From NCBI GenBank assembly GCA_017304475.1, contig JAFKKV010000028.1, positions 85,192 through 149,191 of the forward strand: a stretch of 64,000 bases of DNA. Direction: 5' to 3'. Both the position numbers and the translations under genes were made by a program. The notes below the pieces were generated by a model that searched no databases, was not told the origin of the DNA, and worked only from the letters and a program-made list of their open reading frames with translations. Position 1 is the first letter of the stretch. Every line of letters begins with the position of its first letter. This document shows, piece by piece, positions 17,889 to 26,448 of this stretch. This DNA comes from Hyphomicrobiales bacterium (GTDB lineage Bacteria > Pseudomonadota > Alphaproteobacteria > Rhizobiales > Phreatobacteraceae).

Positions 17889-19208
17889 TCACGCCGCGGA
17901 CAGGGCTCTTTGGGACGTCCTGAGCGCGAAGTCCTCGATTTCCGCCACGAGGCGTGCGGGCCCCGGGCCTTCGTCGGCAATGGCGCGTCCAAGAGCCACC
18001 GCCCGCTCGGTGAAGCCCGGTTCGGAAAAGACGCGCCGCACGGCCTCGCCGAGCACATGCGGCGATGCCGAGACATCGAGGCGCAGGCCCGCACCGTGAT
18101 AGTCGACACGCGCGGCATTGTCGTTCTGATCGCGCCCCATCGGGAGAACGACGAGGGGGACGCCGTGGCACAGCGATCGCATGATCGTACCGTGCCCGCC
18201 GTGAGTGACGACAGCGCGGGCCTTGGCCAGGATGTCGTCATGCGCGGCATTGGGCAGTATCGTGACATTCGCCGGCGATTGAAGACGAAGCCCTTCGAGC
18301 GCTTTGCCAAGGGTGACGACCACCTCGACCGGCTGCCCGGCCAAACCGGATATCACCCGCTGCAGCACATCGGCCTGCCCCTGATTGGTGGTGCTGAACG
18401 ATACGAGCACGAGTGGCCGCATCTCGCCCGCCGGTGGGTTCGTCCAGCGTTCGCGGGCCCAGCTCGGCATCTCCAGAAGCGGCCCCACATAGCGCACATG
18501 GTCGGGCAGGCGCGCGGTGGGAAAATCGAAGCTGCTGCTGGTGGCAAGGAGATGGCGGCCGGCGCTCAAGGGCTGTTCGAGGACATGGGCCAGCGGTGCA
18601 GCGCCGAAATGAGCACGGGCGGCGTTGAGGCCAGGCAAGAAGCCGTCCCACAATTGCTCGACCATTGCGGAGACCTCGGCGTCGCGCGCTCGGTCCGCCG
18701 CCGACTGGGCGGGCTGGAGGCCCGGACCGAACGGCGGATGTCCGGGGAGAGGCCAGAGCGAGATGTTGCTTGCGAGCAGAGCCGTCGGAACCTGCGCAAT
18801 TTCGCCTGCGAGCATGCTGCCGAACAGCAGATCCGAGCCGAGAAGGATATCGGCCGGCTCCGTTGCCAGCGCTTCGAGAATATCCTCGGCGTGGGATTGC
18901 GCCGGTCCGACGAAGATCCGTTCGCATCCTCTTTGGAAGCCGGCCAGAGCATCGGCGGTTTCCCAATCGCGCACGAAGCAGCTTTCGGGTGAGCGGTCGG
19001 GACGGTTCGGCGCGCGCTTCCATGGCAGGAACCGAGCGCCCGCCTCGATCGCCTCCGCTCTCATCGTGTCGTCGGCGATAAGGCGCACGTCGTGGCCCCG
19101 GCCGGCGAGGGCTCGCACCGCCGTGAGCGTCGGCGGCACATTGCCGCCGCCTTCCCAGCAGGCCGCCAGGATGCGCAGATGCGGTGCCGCACCTGTCGTC
19201 TTGATCAT
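17889..19208 (-). CDS. GT1-family (MGT/UGT-like) glycosyltransferase
   Basis: This soluble GT-B enzyme of 439 residues resembles macrolide and natural-product glycosyltransferases, which attach a sugar from an NDP-sugar to a small hydrophobic acceptor. The N-terminal domain begins LRILAACWEGGGNVPPTL, and the donor domain has LVLVSFSTTNQGQ and the GT1 signature region VVTHGGHGTIMRSLCHGVPLV with MGRDQNDNAARV. It lies 30 bp behind the tetR gene on the same strand, so it is probably induced by the ligand of that repressor. It is unrelated to the GT2/GT4 enzymes of the polysaccharide locus. Confidence 0.88.
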   Translation of the reverse strand: MIKTTGAAPHLRILAACWEGGGNVPPTLTAVRALAGRGHDVRLIADDTMRAEAIEAGARFLPWKRAPNRPDRSPESCFVRDWETADALAGFQRGCERIFVGPAQSHAEDILEALATEPADILLGSDLLFGSMLAGEIAQVPTALLASNISLWPLPGHPPFGPGLQPAQSAADRARDAEVSAMVEQLWDGFLPGLNAARAHFGAAPLAHVLEQPLSAGRHLLATSSSFDFPTARLPDHVRYVGPLLEMPSWARERWTNPPAGEMRPLVLVSFSTTNQGQADVLQRVISGLAGQPVEVVVTLGKALEGLRLQSPANVTILPNAAHDDILAKARAVVTHGGHGTIMRSLCHGVPLVVLPMGRDQNDNAARVDYHGAGLRLDVSASPHVLGEAVRRVFSEPGFTERAVALGRAIADEGPGPARLVAEIEDFALRTSQRALSAA

Positions 19209-19238
19209 CGCCTTGGTCCTTTCTGGATGGAGACCGGA

Positions 19239-19835
19239 TCAGTTCGTCCCATCCTCACGCAGCAGGCGCTCGATCGCCTGCGTCATGAGCCGGTGTGTGT
19301 CCGCCGCCGAATGTCTTTGCGCCCGGCGCAGCAGATGCCAGATCCAAACATCGGTCTGGGCCAACAACTGCGCGAGCCGGTCCCCGCGGGACTGGCTGTC
19401 GAGCTTGTCGAGCCAGCCCCTGAACATATCCTCGATCCACTCGCGATGGCCCTTGCGTCCGCGGTCGAGGACGGCGGCGAATTCGGGAATGCGCGCCTCC
19501 TGTCCGAGCGTCCGCACGAGGACGTCGCCGGTGCGTTCGTAATCGTCCGTCAGCAGCGTCACGATGTCCGCCACGCTTTGGGCCGGCGTACTCCAGCGCT
19601 GGGCCCGGATCGAGACGTCCATCTGGGCTGCCATGGCGCTGAGCACGCCGCTCTTGCTGCCGAAACGCCGTATCACGGTTTGGCGGGTGGTGCCGGCCGC
19701 GGCGGCGATGTCGTCGAGAGTGATCTCGTCGAACCAGCGCTCTTCGAGGAGCGCGATCAACGCGTCGACGATCTGCTGTTCGGTATCCTGAACGGCATCG
19801 GCGCGCGCCGATTGGCGATAGGCTCGCGGAGACAT
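19239..19835 (-). CDS. TetR-family transcriptional regulator
   Basis: The 198 residues have an N-terminal TetR helix-turn-helix near residues 20-66 (VDALIALLEERWFDEITLDD, then TTRQTVIRRFGSKSGVLSAM). The rest is a helical ligand-binding domain without recognisable sequence. A 33-bp palindrome lies 12 bp in front of the ATG, so the protein probably represses its own operon, which includes the GT1 and NAT genes behind it. An inducer cannot be predicted. Confidence 0.9.
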   Translation of the reverse strand: MSPRAYRQSARADAVQDTEQQIVDALIALLEERWFDEITLDDIAAAAGTTRQTVIRRFGSKSGVLSAMAAQMDVSIRAQRWSTPAQSVADIVTLLTDDYERTGDVLVRTLGQEARIPEFAAVLDRGRKGHREWIEDMFRGWLDKLDSQSRGDRLAQLLAQTDVWIWHLLRRAQRHSAADTHRLMTQAIERLLREDGTN

Positions 19836-19846
19836 GGTATCGCTCT

Positions 19847-19879
19847 CAATTTGGTGTTACATCATGTAATGCGAAATTG
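19847..19879. promoter_or_regulatory. Palindromic operator of the tetR-GT1-nat operon
   Basis: The core TTACAT-C-ATGTAA (19857-19869) is a perfect palindrome around base 19863. The outer arms CAATTT (19847-19852) and AAATTG (19874-19879) are symmetric about the same centre. It lies 12-44 bp upstream of the tetR ATG in an A/T-rich island, as expected for a TetR dimer (or pair of dimers) covering its own promoter. Confidence 0.8.
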
Positions 19880-20139
19880 AGCGGGTGTCAACGGGACTGG
19901 CGGCGCGCGGAGCTGCGGCGTCGGGTTGTGCTTGCCGCGATTGCAGGAAGAGCCTCGGCGTGGGATCGAGGGAGGCTGAATATCGCGCGAACGATCCGCG
20001 ACCGGCTTAGCCTGAGGACATCGCCCCCGGCTGAAAGCTGCTGATCAACAATTGGGGTCGTTGGATTGGGATCCTGCGACCTGGTGTGGCCGGCTGCCCG
20101 CTAGCGCCACTTTGCCCTTTGCTGCCCTTGCGCCGGTAT

Positions 20140-20392
20140 TCACGTCTTCCTCCGGGGCCAAGGCCATTCGTGGATGGCCGGGACAACCCCGGCCAAGACG
20201 AAGGGGTGGGGCGCGATAGGGGGCACGAGGGCGGGCGGCGGCCGGCCCGATGGTCCAGCGCGAAAAAAAAGCCGCTGATCGGTCGCGCGCTTCGCGCCTC
20301 GCCGCGTCTTGCCCGGGCTTGTCCCGGGCATCCACGTCTTCCTTCGGGGCCAAGGCTATTCGTGCATGACCGGGACAGGCCCGGCCAAGACG
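20140..20392. repeat. Intergenic palindromic repeat family A, two copies
   Basis: A complete inverted repeat spans 20305-20392. The left arm is CGTCTTGCCCGGGCTTG... and the right arm ends ...CCCGGCCAAGACG. They are separated by a loop that contains CTTCGGGGCCAAGGC. A second copy at about 20140-20200 has the same loop and right arm (20169-20200), but its left arm is lost. Together with the TetR operator these repeats account for most of the gene-free stretch 19836-20395. Confidence 0.85.
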
Positions 20393-20395
20393 AAT

Positions 20396-21820
20396 TCAAC
20401 CGAGCCTGCCTAGTTGATCCGTCAGCACCGGGTGCGGCTGTGGGAAGGCCAGGACCTGCTCGATCGCCAGACAGGCCTCCAGGATCAGCCGTTCGGAATA
20501 TTTCGGCCCCGAGACCTGCAGGCCGATCGGCAGGCCGTCGCGCGACAGGCCGCAGGGCAGCGTCGCGGCCGGTAGGCCGGTCAGGTTGAAGGGCAGGGTA
20601 TAGGGCACGCCGTCGCGCCAGCGGTCATAACCCTGCGAGTGGTAGACGGTCTCCACGGGGGCGGCCACCCGCGGCATGGTCGGGGTCAGGAGCAGGTCGA
20701 AATCGCGGTGCAGGACCGCGAATTCGCGCCCGAGCGCGGCGCGCGCCGCTTCGCCCGCCAGGACCGCGTCGATATCGATAGCGAGCCCGCTCTCGGCAAC
20801 CTCGCGGAACTTCGGATCGAGCTCGTCCCAGCGCTCGCGCGGGATCGACCGCAGGCGGCGGGCAAAGCCGGCGAGCCAAAAGGCGTTGAACGTCGTCTTC
20901 AGGTCGCCGATGACAGGGCCGACCTCGGTGATGGCGGCGCCGGCGGCGCGCAGGCCGGCAATGGCCGTCTCCATGCCGGCGCGCACGTCCGGATCCGGAG
21001 CTATGCCGCCGAGGTCGGGGGAATAGGCCAGGCGCAGGCCGGCAAGCCGCGGCCGCAATCCGGAGAGCCAACCGGCCTCCGGCGGCGGCAGCGCGAACCA
21101 GTCGCGGTCGTCGGGCCGCGCCATGACCTCCAGCACCGTCACCGCTTCGGCGACGGTCCGGGTCATCGGCCCGCCGGAGACCAGCGTCGCGAACAGTCCT
21201 TCCTGCGGATGATGCGGCACCCGGCCGAAAGTCGGCTTGATGCCGAAAATGCCGCAGAAGCTCGCGGGGATACGGATCGATCCACCGCCGTCATTGCCGA
21301 AGGCGAAAGTGCCGATGCCGGCGGCGACGCAGGCCGCGCCGCCGCCGCTCGATCCACCGGGCGTCCGTCCGGGGTTCCAGGGGTTGCGGGTCGGAGCGTC
21401 CTGCAGCGGGCCGTCGGTCAGGCCTTTCCAGCCGAATTCAGGCAGGCGGGTCTTGCCCAGAATGACGCTGCCGGCCTCGCGCAGCCGCGCCACCACGGGT
21501 GAATCGGCCGCCGCCGGCGTTTCCTCGGAGGTGCGCGAACCATGGCGTGTCGGCAGGCCCGCGATATCGACATTGTCCTTGATCGTCACGGGCACGCCGT
21601 CGAGCGGTCCGATCGGCTGGCCGGCCTGCCAGCGGGCGGTGCTGTCGACTGCGGCCTTCAGCGCGCCCTCGGCATCGATGAGTTGGAAGGCGTTGAGCGC
21701 GGGTTCGAGCCGGGCGATGCGCTGCAGGTGCAGGAGCGTTACCGCCGTCGGTGTCAGCATGCCCTGGGCATAACGATTGCCGAGTTCGTCGACGGTCAGG
21801 AAGCAGTCGGCTTCATTCAT
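20396..21820 (-). CDS. Amidase signature family enzyme
   Basis: This 474-residue amidase hydrolyses a carboxamide; the substrate is not predictable. The Ser-cisSer-Lys triad is visible: Lys81 in VTIKDNVD, Ser157 in PGGSSGGGAA and Ser181 in GGGSIRIPAS, with the normal 24-residue distance between the two serines. The start at 21820 (MNEADCF) is preferred because the longer frame is arginine/proline-rich. It is 13 bp behind a second amidase gene on the same strand. The two are clearly related but far from identical. Confidence 0.92.
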   Translation of the reverse strand: MNEADCFLTVDELGNRYAQGMLTPTAVTLLHLQRIARLEPALNAFQLIDAEGALKAAVDSTARWQAGQPIGPLDGVPVTIKDNVDIAGLPTRHGSRTSEETPAAADSPVVARLREAGSVILGKTRLPEFGWKGLTDGPLQDAPTRNPWNPGRTPGGSSGGGAACVAAGIGTFAFGNDGGGSIRIPASFCGIFGIKPTFGRVPHHPQEGLFATLVSGGPMTRTVAEAVTVLEVMARPDDRDWFALPPPEAGWLSGLRPRLAGLRLAYSPDLGGIAPDPDVRAGMETAIAGLRAAGAAITEVGPVIGDLKTTFNAFWLAGFARRLRSIPRERWDELDPKFREVAESGLAIDIDAVLAGEAARAALGREFAVLHRDFDLLLTPTMPRVAAPVETVYHSQGYDRWRDGVPYTLPFNLTGLPAATLPCGLSRDGLPIGLQVSGPKYSERLILEACLAIEQVLAFPQPHPVLTDQLGRLG

Positions 21821-21833
21821 CACGGCTCTGTCC

Positions 21834-23267
21834 TCACAAGCCCGCCGGGCGATGCTGCGCCCAGGGCCGCGCCTGTTCGAGCAGGGCGCCGAGCCGCAGG
21901 ACATCGGTCTCCGCCCCCCAGGGCCCGACGATCTGCACGCCGGTGGGCAGGCCGTCGGCGGCAAAGCCGGAAGGGACCGAGAGGGCGGGATGTCCGGTGA
22001 GGTTGAACGGGTATTGATAGGAGGTCCAACCCTGGCGGGTGATGCCGCATTTCACGCCGTCGACCTCGACCTCGTCATTGGCCGCGTCGAATTCGACCGG
22101 CAGGGCCGAGCGGGTATTGGTCGGCGTGACCAGAAAATCATAACGCTCGAACAGGCCCTGAATGGCGCGGAACAGGCGCGTGCGGGCAAATTGCGCATTG
22201 CGGAAATCGGCCAGATTGAACTTGGCGCCGCGCTCCATGAAGGCGAGCGTCACCGGGTCCATCTGGTTTTGCCAGCGCGGCAGATAGGGGGCGCAGAACA
22301 CGGTGAAATTGGCCTGGTAGAGAACACGGCCTTCGAGCTCGATCCAGTCGATCGCGTCGGTGACCTCTTCGACGTCCGCCCCAAGGGTTGCCCAGGCGTC
22401 GAGGGCGGCGCGCGTATTGGCGGTCACGTCGGCGGCCACGCGCGGATTGGCGCAGCGCGCGATGGTGCCGATGCGGATGCCCGCGAGGTCGCTGCCGATC
22501 AGTTTCGGCGAAAGCTGCCTCTGGTCTTCGCCCTTGATGCTCCACGGGTCTTTCGCCGAAGGACCGGTCAGCACGGCATGCATCACGGCGGCGTCGGTGA
22601 CGGTGCGGGCGAGGGGGCCGGCATAGATATTGTTGCCGAAGGCGTCGCGGGTCGTGTCGGCCGGTACCGCGCCAAGCGTCGGCTTGAGGCCGACGACACC
22701 GCAGCAGGCCGCGGGACCGCGCACCGAACCGGCGCCATCGGTGCCGAGGCCGAGTGGGCCGAGACCCGCGGCGACCGCCGCCGCCGCGCCGCCGCTCGAC
22801 CCGCCGGAGGTGCGGCCGAGATTCCAGGGATTGCGCGTGATGCCGTGGCTCGGGCTGTCGGTCAGTCCCTTATTGCCGAATTCCGGTGTCGTCGATTTGC
22901 CGATGATGATGGCGCCGGCCGCTTTCAGGCGCTGCACCAGCACATCGTCTGCTGTCGCGACATTGTCCTGGAAAATCGCCGAGCCATGCTTGGTCGGCAC
23001 GCCGGCGACGTCGACCAGGTCCTTGATGCTGACCGGCACGCCGTGCAGGGGACCGAGCCTGTCGCCGGCCATCACCGCGTGTTCGGCGCGCCGGGCGTCG
23101 GCGCGCGCCTGATCGGCGGTCACCGTGACGAAGGCGTTGATGCGCGGCTGCTGGCGCGCGATGGCGCCGAGCACGGCCTCGACATAGTCGACCGGCGAGA
23201 GCTTGCGCGCGCGGATGAGGGCAGCCGCCTTCGTTGCCGGCATGAACAGGAGGTCGGCGTCTTGCAT
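21834..23267 (-). CDS. Amidase signature family enzyme
   Basis: The 477 residues carry the full triad, with Lys82 in VSIKDLVD, Ser157 in SGGSSGGAAA and Ser181 in GAGSVRGPA. The ATG at 23267 starts a normal amidase N-terminus (DLLFMPATKAAALI), and the upstream extension is discarded. It is the first gene of the tandem amidase pair. It is divergent from an oligopeptide-type binding protein 281 bp away, so the amidases may act on a compound imported with that protein. Confidence 0.92.
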   Translation of the reverse strand: MQDADLLFMPATKAAALIRARKLSPVDYVEAVLGAIARQQPRINAFVTVTADQARADARRAEHAVMAGDRLGPLHGVPVSIKDLVDVAGVPTKHGSAIFQDNVATADDVLVQRLKAAGAIIIGKSTTPEFGNKGLTDSPSHGITRNPWNLGRTSGGSSGGAAAAVAAGLGPLGLGTDGAGSVRGPAACCGVVGLKPTLGAVPADTTRDAFGNNIYAGPLARTVTDAAVMHAVLTGPSAKDPWSIKGEDQRQLSPKLIGSDLAGIRIGTIARCANPRVAADVTANTRAALDAWATLGADVEEVTDAIDWIELEGRVLYQANFTVFCAPYLPRWQNQMDPVTLAFMERGAKFNLADFRNAQFARTRLFRAIQGLFERYDFLVTPTNTRSALPVEFDAANDEVEVDGVKCGITRQGWTSYQYPFNLTGHPALSVPSGFAADGLPTGVQIVGPWGAETDVLRLGALLEQARPWAQHRPAGL

Positions 23268-23548
23268 GGGAGCTCCGGGAGACCAAACGGCACGGCAGGC
23301 ATCGATCTCGGCGCGTCGATCTCGCCACATCGATCTTGGCCCGCCGCAGAGTGTCCGCCCCGGGTCGGCTCGTCCAGGCTTGGTGCGGCGCACAAGGCCC
23401 GGTTCAGGGCTGCCCTGCGACAGATGAACGCCAGGCATGATCGGCGGTTGCGTCGGGCCGGCCGCCGGGTCACCTTGCTCGTCCGACAGTGCATGCAATC
23501 GTTTGACGGCAGCCGCTTCTAAGGTTCGAAGACCAAGGAGAGACTAGC

Positions 23549-25123
23549 ATGGCAGGCAAGTCGATGTCCCGTCGGTCCATGCTGCTGACCGGCAGCGCGG
23601 CGCTCGCCGCCGCCGGCATCATTCGCCCGCGCGAGGCGCGCGCCGCCAAGTCGCTCAACGTCGTGCTGGAATCCGAAGTCGTCATCTTCGACCCGCATTT
23701 CACCACCGCGGCGATCACCCGCACCTTCGGAACCCATGTCTTCGACACCTTGTTCGCGATGGACGGCAGGGGTGACATTCAACCGCAAATGGTCGAGAGC
23801 TTCGAGACTTCGGCCGACAAGCTCATCTGGAAATTCAAGCTGCGCGATGGTCTGCGCTGGCATAGCGGCGAGCAGGTGACGGCTGCCGACTGTGTCGCCT
23901 CGCTCAATCGCTGGGCGCCGCGCGACGCGCTTGGCCGCATGCTGGCCGCCGCCACCGCCTCGCTCATCGCCGACGGCCCGCGCAAATTCACCATTCAGTT
24001 GAAACAGCCTTTCCCACTCATGCTGGCGACGCTCGGCAAGGCCAATGCGCCATTGCCTGTCATGATGCCGGAGCGGCTGGCCAAGACGCCCGGCGACCAG
24101 CGCATCACCACGCCCATCGGTTCCGGGCCGTTCCGCTTCCGCTCGGACCTCTGGCGCTCCGGCAATGTCATGGTGCTCGAGCGCAACCCGGACTATGTGC
24201 CGCGCCAGGAGCCGCCGGATTTTCTCGCCGGCGGCAAGACCGTCAAGATCGACCTGCTCGAACTGCGCGTCATGCCCGACCAGTCGACCGGCGCCAATGC
24301 GCTGATGCGCGGCGAGATCGACTACATGCAATATCTGCCGTTCGACATGCTGCCTCTGTTGCAGCGGGCGCGCGGCGTCAATTTGCTCGGGCTCGGCGGC
24401 ATTCACCAGTTCCAGGGCAATTTCAGGCTGAACCACCAGTTCCCGCCCTTCGACGACCCGGCGGTCCGGCGGGTCCTGTGGAAACTCGCCGATCAGTCTT
24501 CGATCCTGACCGCCATCGGCATTCCCGAGCAGTTCCGGGCACCGCAATGCCCATCTTTCTGGATGTGCGACGCACCGCTGTCGACCACGGCGGGCTCGCA
24601 GGCCGCGCGTCTCGACATCGAGGCGGCGAAAGCCGAGCTGAAGGCGACGAGCTATCGCGGCCAGCCGGTCATCCTGCTGGAGGTCGCCGGCTCGATCAGC
24701 CAGACGGCTGCCAATGTCCTGGCGCAGAACATGAAGAATGCCGGTTTCGTGGTCGACGAGCAGACCATGGACTGGGGCACGGTGCTGGCGCGCCGGGCCA
24801 AGAAGGACGGCTGGTCGATGTTCTCGGTCTATTCGAACGGCACCGACATGATCTCACCGCTGTCGCATTTCTACATCGCGTCGACCTGCGCCGACTATCC
24901 CGGCTGGTCCTGCGACCAGCGTATGCCGGCGCTGCTCGAAAGCTTCGCCAAGGCGGATAGCGAGGCGGATCGCAAGCGCGTCGCCGCCGAGATCCAGACG
25001 CTCGCCTATGAACTGACGCCATCGGTCATGTGGGGCCAGTTCACCATTCCTGCGGGCTACCGCAGCCACCTCAACAATCTCATCCGCTCGTCCTATCCGA
25101 TGTTCTGGGAGGTCGACCGGTAA
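23549..25123 (+). CDS. ABC transporter family 5 substrate-binding protein
   Basis: This 524-residue periplasmic protein belongs to the DppA/OppA solute-binding family (peptides, opines, nickel or glycosides). The N-terminus MSRRSMLLTGSAALAAAG with a cut near AREARAA looks like a twin-arginine signal. The body has the usual FDTLF, VTAADCVASLNRW and GSGPFRF segments. No permease or ATPase gene lies beside it, so it must share a transporter coded elsewhere. The divergent amidases suggest an amide or peptide-like substrate. Confidence 0.9.
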   Translation: MAGKSMSRRSMLLTGSAALAAAGIIRPREARAAKSLNVVLESEVVIFDPHFTTAAITRTFGTHVFDTLFAMDGRGDIQPQMVESFETSADKLIWKFKLRDGLRWHSGEQVTAADCVASLNRWAPRDALGRMLAAATASLIADGPRKFTIQLKQPFPLMLATLGKANAPLPVMMPERLAKTPGDQRITTPIGSGPFRFRSDLWRSGNVMVLERNPDYVPRQEPPDFLAGGKTVKIDLLELRVMPDQSTGANALMRGEIDYMQYLPFDMLPLLQRARGVNLLGLGGIHQFQGNFRLNHQFPPFDDPAVRRVLWKLADQSSILTAIGIPEQFRAPQCPSFWMCDAPLSTTAGSQAARLDIEAAKAELKATSYRGQPVILLEVAGSISQTAANVLAQNMKNAGFVVDEQTMDWGTVLARRAKKDGWSMFSVYSNGTDMISPLSHFYIASTCADYPGWSCDQRMPALLESFAKADSEADRKRVAAEIQTLAYELTPSVMWGQFTIPAGYRSHLNNLIRSSYPMFWEVDR

Positions 25124-25447
25124 CGGTCGTCAGGCGCGACGCGCGCGCGACCGCGGTTTGGCCTGACGGTCTAAAGGGCCGGCAAATCGGGTGTCGCGGG
25201 ACAGTGATTACGGCTCCTCGGTTGAATAGGCGCAGCGCTGACTGAGACAGCGGCGCAATGGTGGCTTGGCGCCACTTCCTCATGCTCGCACCACGTCGTC
25301 TTGCCCGGGCTTGTCCCGGGCATCCACGCATTTTGTCCACGTGCGGCAATCAATTCGTGGATGGCCGGGACAAGCCCGGCCAAGACGAGAATTGTCTTTG
25401 GAGCGATGGGCGCTGGATCGACCCGGCGCGGCAACGGTGCAGCGACG
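25124..25447. other. Gap containing palindromic repeat A
   Basis: No gene is visible in these 324 bp. The middle is a complete family A inverted repeat (25297-25387), annotated separately. The rest shows no promoter or RNA gene that I recognise. Confidence 0.6.
25297..25387. repeat. Intergenic palindromic repeat family A
   Basis: The left arm (25297-25328) reads CGTCTTGCCCGGGCTTGTCC and ends CATCCACG. The right arm (25356-25387) is its near-perfect reverse complement, from CGTGGATGG to CAAGACG. The loop is 27 bases. The arms match the copies at 20305-20392 and 32146-32232. Confidence 0.9.
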
Positions 25448-25666
25448 CTAGCCGGCCTGGCTATAGCGCTTGTGCGGTTTCGGAGGAGGGCCCCGCACCA
25501 GGCCTTCGACGTCACGGTCCCGCTGGTCTCCGAAAGTCCCGGCTCCGACCATGTCGCCGTGGTTGCGGTCCTGTCCCTGATTGCCGCGGGACGTCCCGCC
25601 CGTCTTGTTGGGTTCGTCTCGATTGACGTCTCGGCGCGATCCACCGGGATGCGGGCTGTTCGACAT
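25448..25666 (-). CDS. Small hydrophilic protein, EcfG-controlled
   Basis: This 72-residue Gly/Arg/Asp-rich protein has no membrane segment and no recognised domain (SNSPHPGGSRRDVNRDEPNK at the start). It is considered real because AGGAGG sits seven bases before the ATG and because a sigma-EcfG type promoter lies 70 bp upstream on the same strand. The composition resembles small disordered stress proteins common in Rhizobiales. Function unknown. Confidence 0.7.
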   Translation of the reverse strand: MSNSPHPGGSRRDVNRDEPNKTGGTSRGNQGQDRNHGDMVGAGTFGDQRDRDVEGLVRGPPPKPHKRYSQAG

Positions 25667-25735
25667 GACGACCTCCTGTCGGGCGCTTCAGCAGCCACAC
25701 GCCCGATCGACGGTGCCCGGCGCCCCTTGCAAATC

Positions 25736-25760
25736 AACCGCCGGTGGGCCCGGTTGTTCC
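25736..25760 (-). promoter_or_regulatory. Sigma-EcfG promoter, GGAAC-N16-GGTT
   Basis: On the minus strand GGAAC (25756-25760) and GGTT (25736-25739) are 16 bases apart. The start of transcription would fall near 25729, about 60 bases ahead of the 72-residue gene. Confidence 0.7.
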
Positions 25761-25779
25761 CCCATCCCTGTTTCGGTCT

Positions 25780-25804
25780 GGAACCGCGGGCCCGCCTGCG
25801 CGTT
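25780..25804 (+). promoter_or_regulatory. Sigma-EcfG promoter, GGAAC-N16-CGTT
   Basis: This is a perfect consensus match on the plus strand, with GGAAC at 25780-25784 and CGTT at 25801-25804. It lies 29 bp upstream of the ATG of the 134-residue gene and back to back with the leftward promoter at 25736-25760. Confidence 0.8.
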
Positions 25805-25832
25805 TGGAAGACGGATGCGCCGAGGAAATCCG

Positions 25833-26237
25833 ATGCCCACCGACGAACCATGGATGCGCCCCTATATCCTCTCGATTACCGGCCTGTTCCTGGAAGACGG
25901 CTTCGCGCGGCTCGCCGAAGCCTTCGCGCGGCTGGACAGGGGGGCGGCCGAGGCGGCTCTTGCGCGGTTCGAGGAGACGATCCGCGAGCAGGTGGCCGAG
26001 ATCGGCGAGCAGGACGATATTCCGCCCGCGGTGCTGGCTGATCTGCGCCACAATATCGAGACGCGGATGGCGGCGGTGTTTGCCCGCGCCCGCCAGCGCA
26101 TGACCGCGCCCCTGATCGACGCGGTGGCGAACCCGCCTGATGACGCCGGGCGGCAGGGCCTTGCCGATCCGGTCGGCCGGCCGTCGATCGCGGCCAGCCC
26201 GGATGGCGTGCGGCGCTGGCTCGGCATGGCCGGCTAG
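25833..26237 (+). CDS. Small helical protein of unknown function, EcfG-controlled
   Basis: These 134 residues have no signal peptide or membrane segment. The middle is predicted from its pattern to be helical (ARLAEAFARLDRGAAEAALA, then EETIREQVAEIGEQ). The ATG at 25833 has GAGGAAAT upstream and a perfect EcfG promoter behind that. I do not recognise the family. Its stop overlaps by three bases the end of a small membrane-protein gene on the other strand. Confidence 0.72.
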   Translation: MPTDEPWMRPYILSITGLFLEDGFARLAEAFARLDRGAAEAALARFEETIREQVAEIGEQDDIPPAVLADLRHNIETRMAAVFARARQRMTAPLIDAVANPPDDAGRQGLADPVGRPSIAASPDGVRRWLGMAG

Positions 26238-26398
26238 ACGCCGGCGCCGAGGCCCCCGAGCAGATAGATGATCAGCACGATCACCAGCACGGTGCCCAGA
26301 CCTCCGCCGAGTCCGGCTGTGCCATAGGCGCGATGGCCGAAATAGCCTCCACCTCCGAGCAGGAGGAGAATGAGGATGATCAGCAGCAGCGGCGACAT
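26234..26398 (-). CDS. 54-residue membrane protein, DUF3309-like
   Basis: The protein MSPLLLIILILLLLGGGGYF... has two hydrophobic segments (residues 3-15 and 36-48) with a glycine-rich link, as in the DUF3309 family of tiny Rhizobiales membrane proteins. GGAGGAG stands six bases ahead of the ATG. It lies 50 bp behind the 81-residue gene and probably shares its EcfG promoter. The assignment to DUF3309 is by overall pattern only. Confidence 0.75.
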   Translation of the reverse strand: MSPLLLIILILLLLGGGGYFGHRAYGTAGLGGGLGTVLVIVLIIYLLGGLGAGV

Positions 26399-26448
26399 GT
26401 GAAACTCCTCCGGATCAGGTGTGGGTGGGCGAAGCCCGGCCCACGGCC

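Noticed and set aside
20007..20399. Leftward 130-codon frame between tetR and the amidases
   Set aside because: It is formed by the two copies of repeat A, and its translation only repeats the palindrome.
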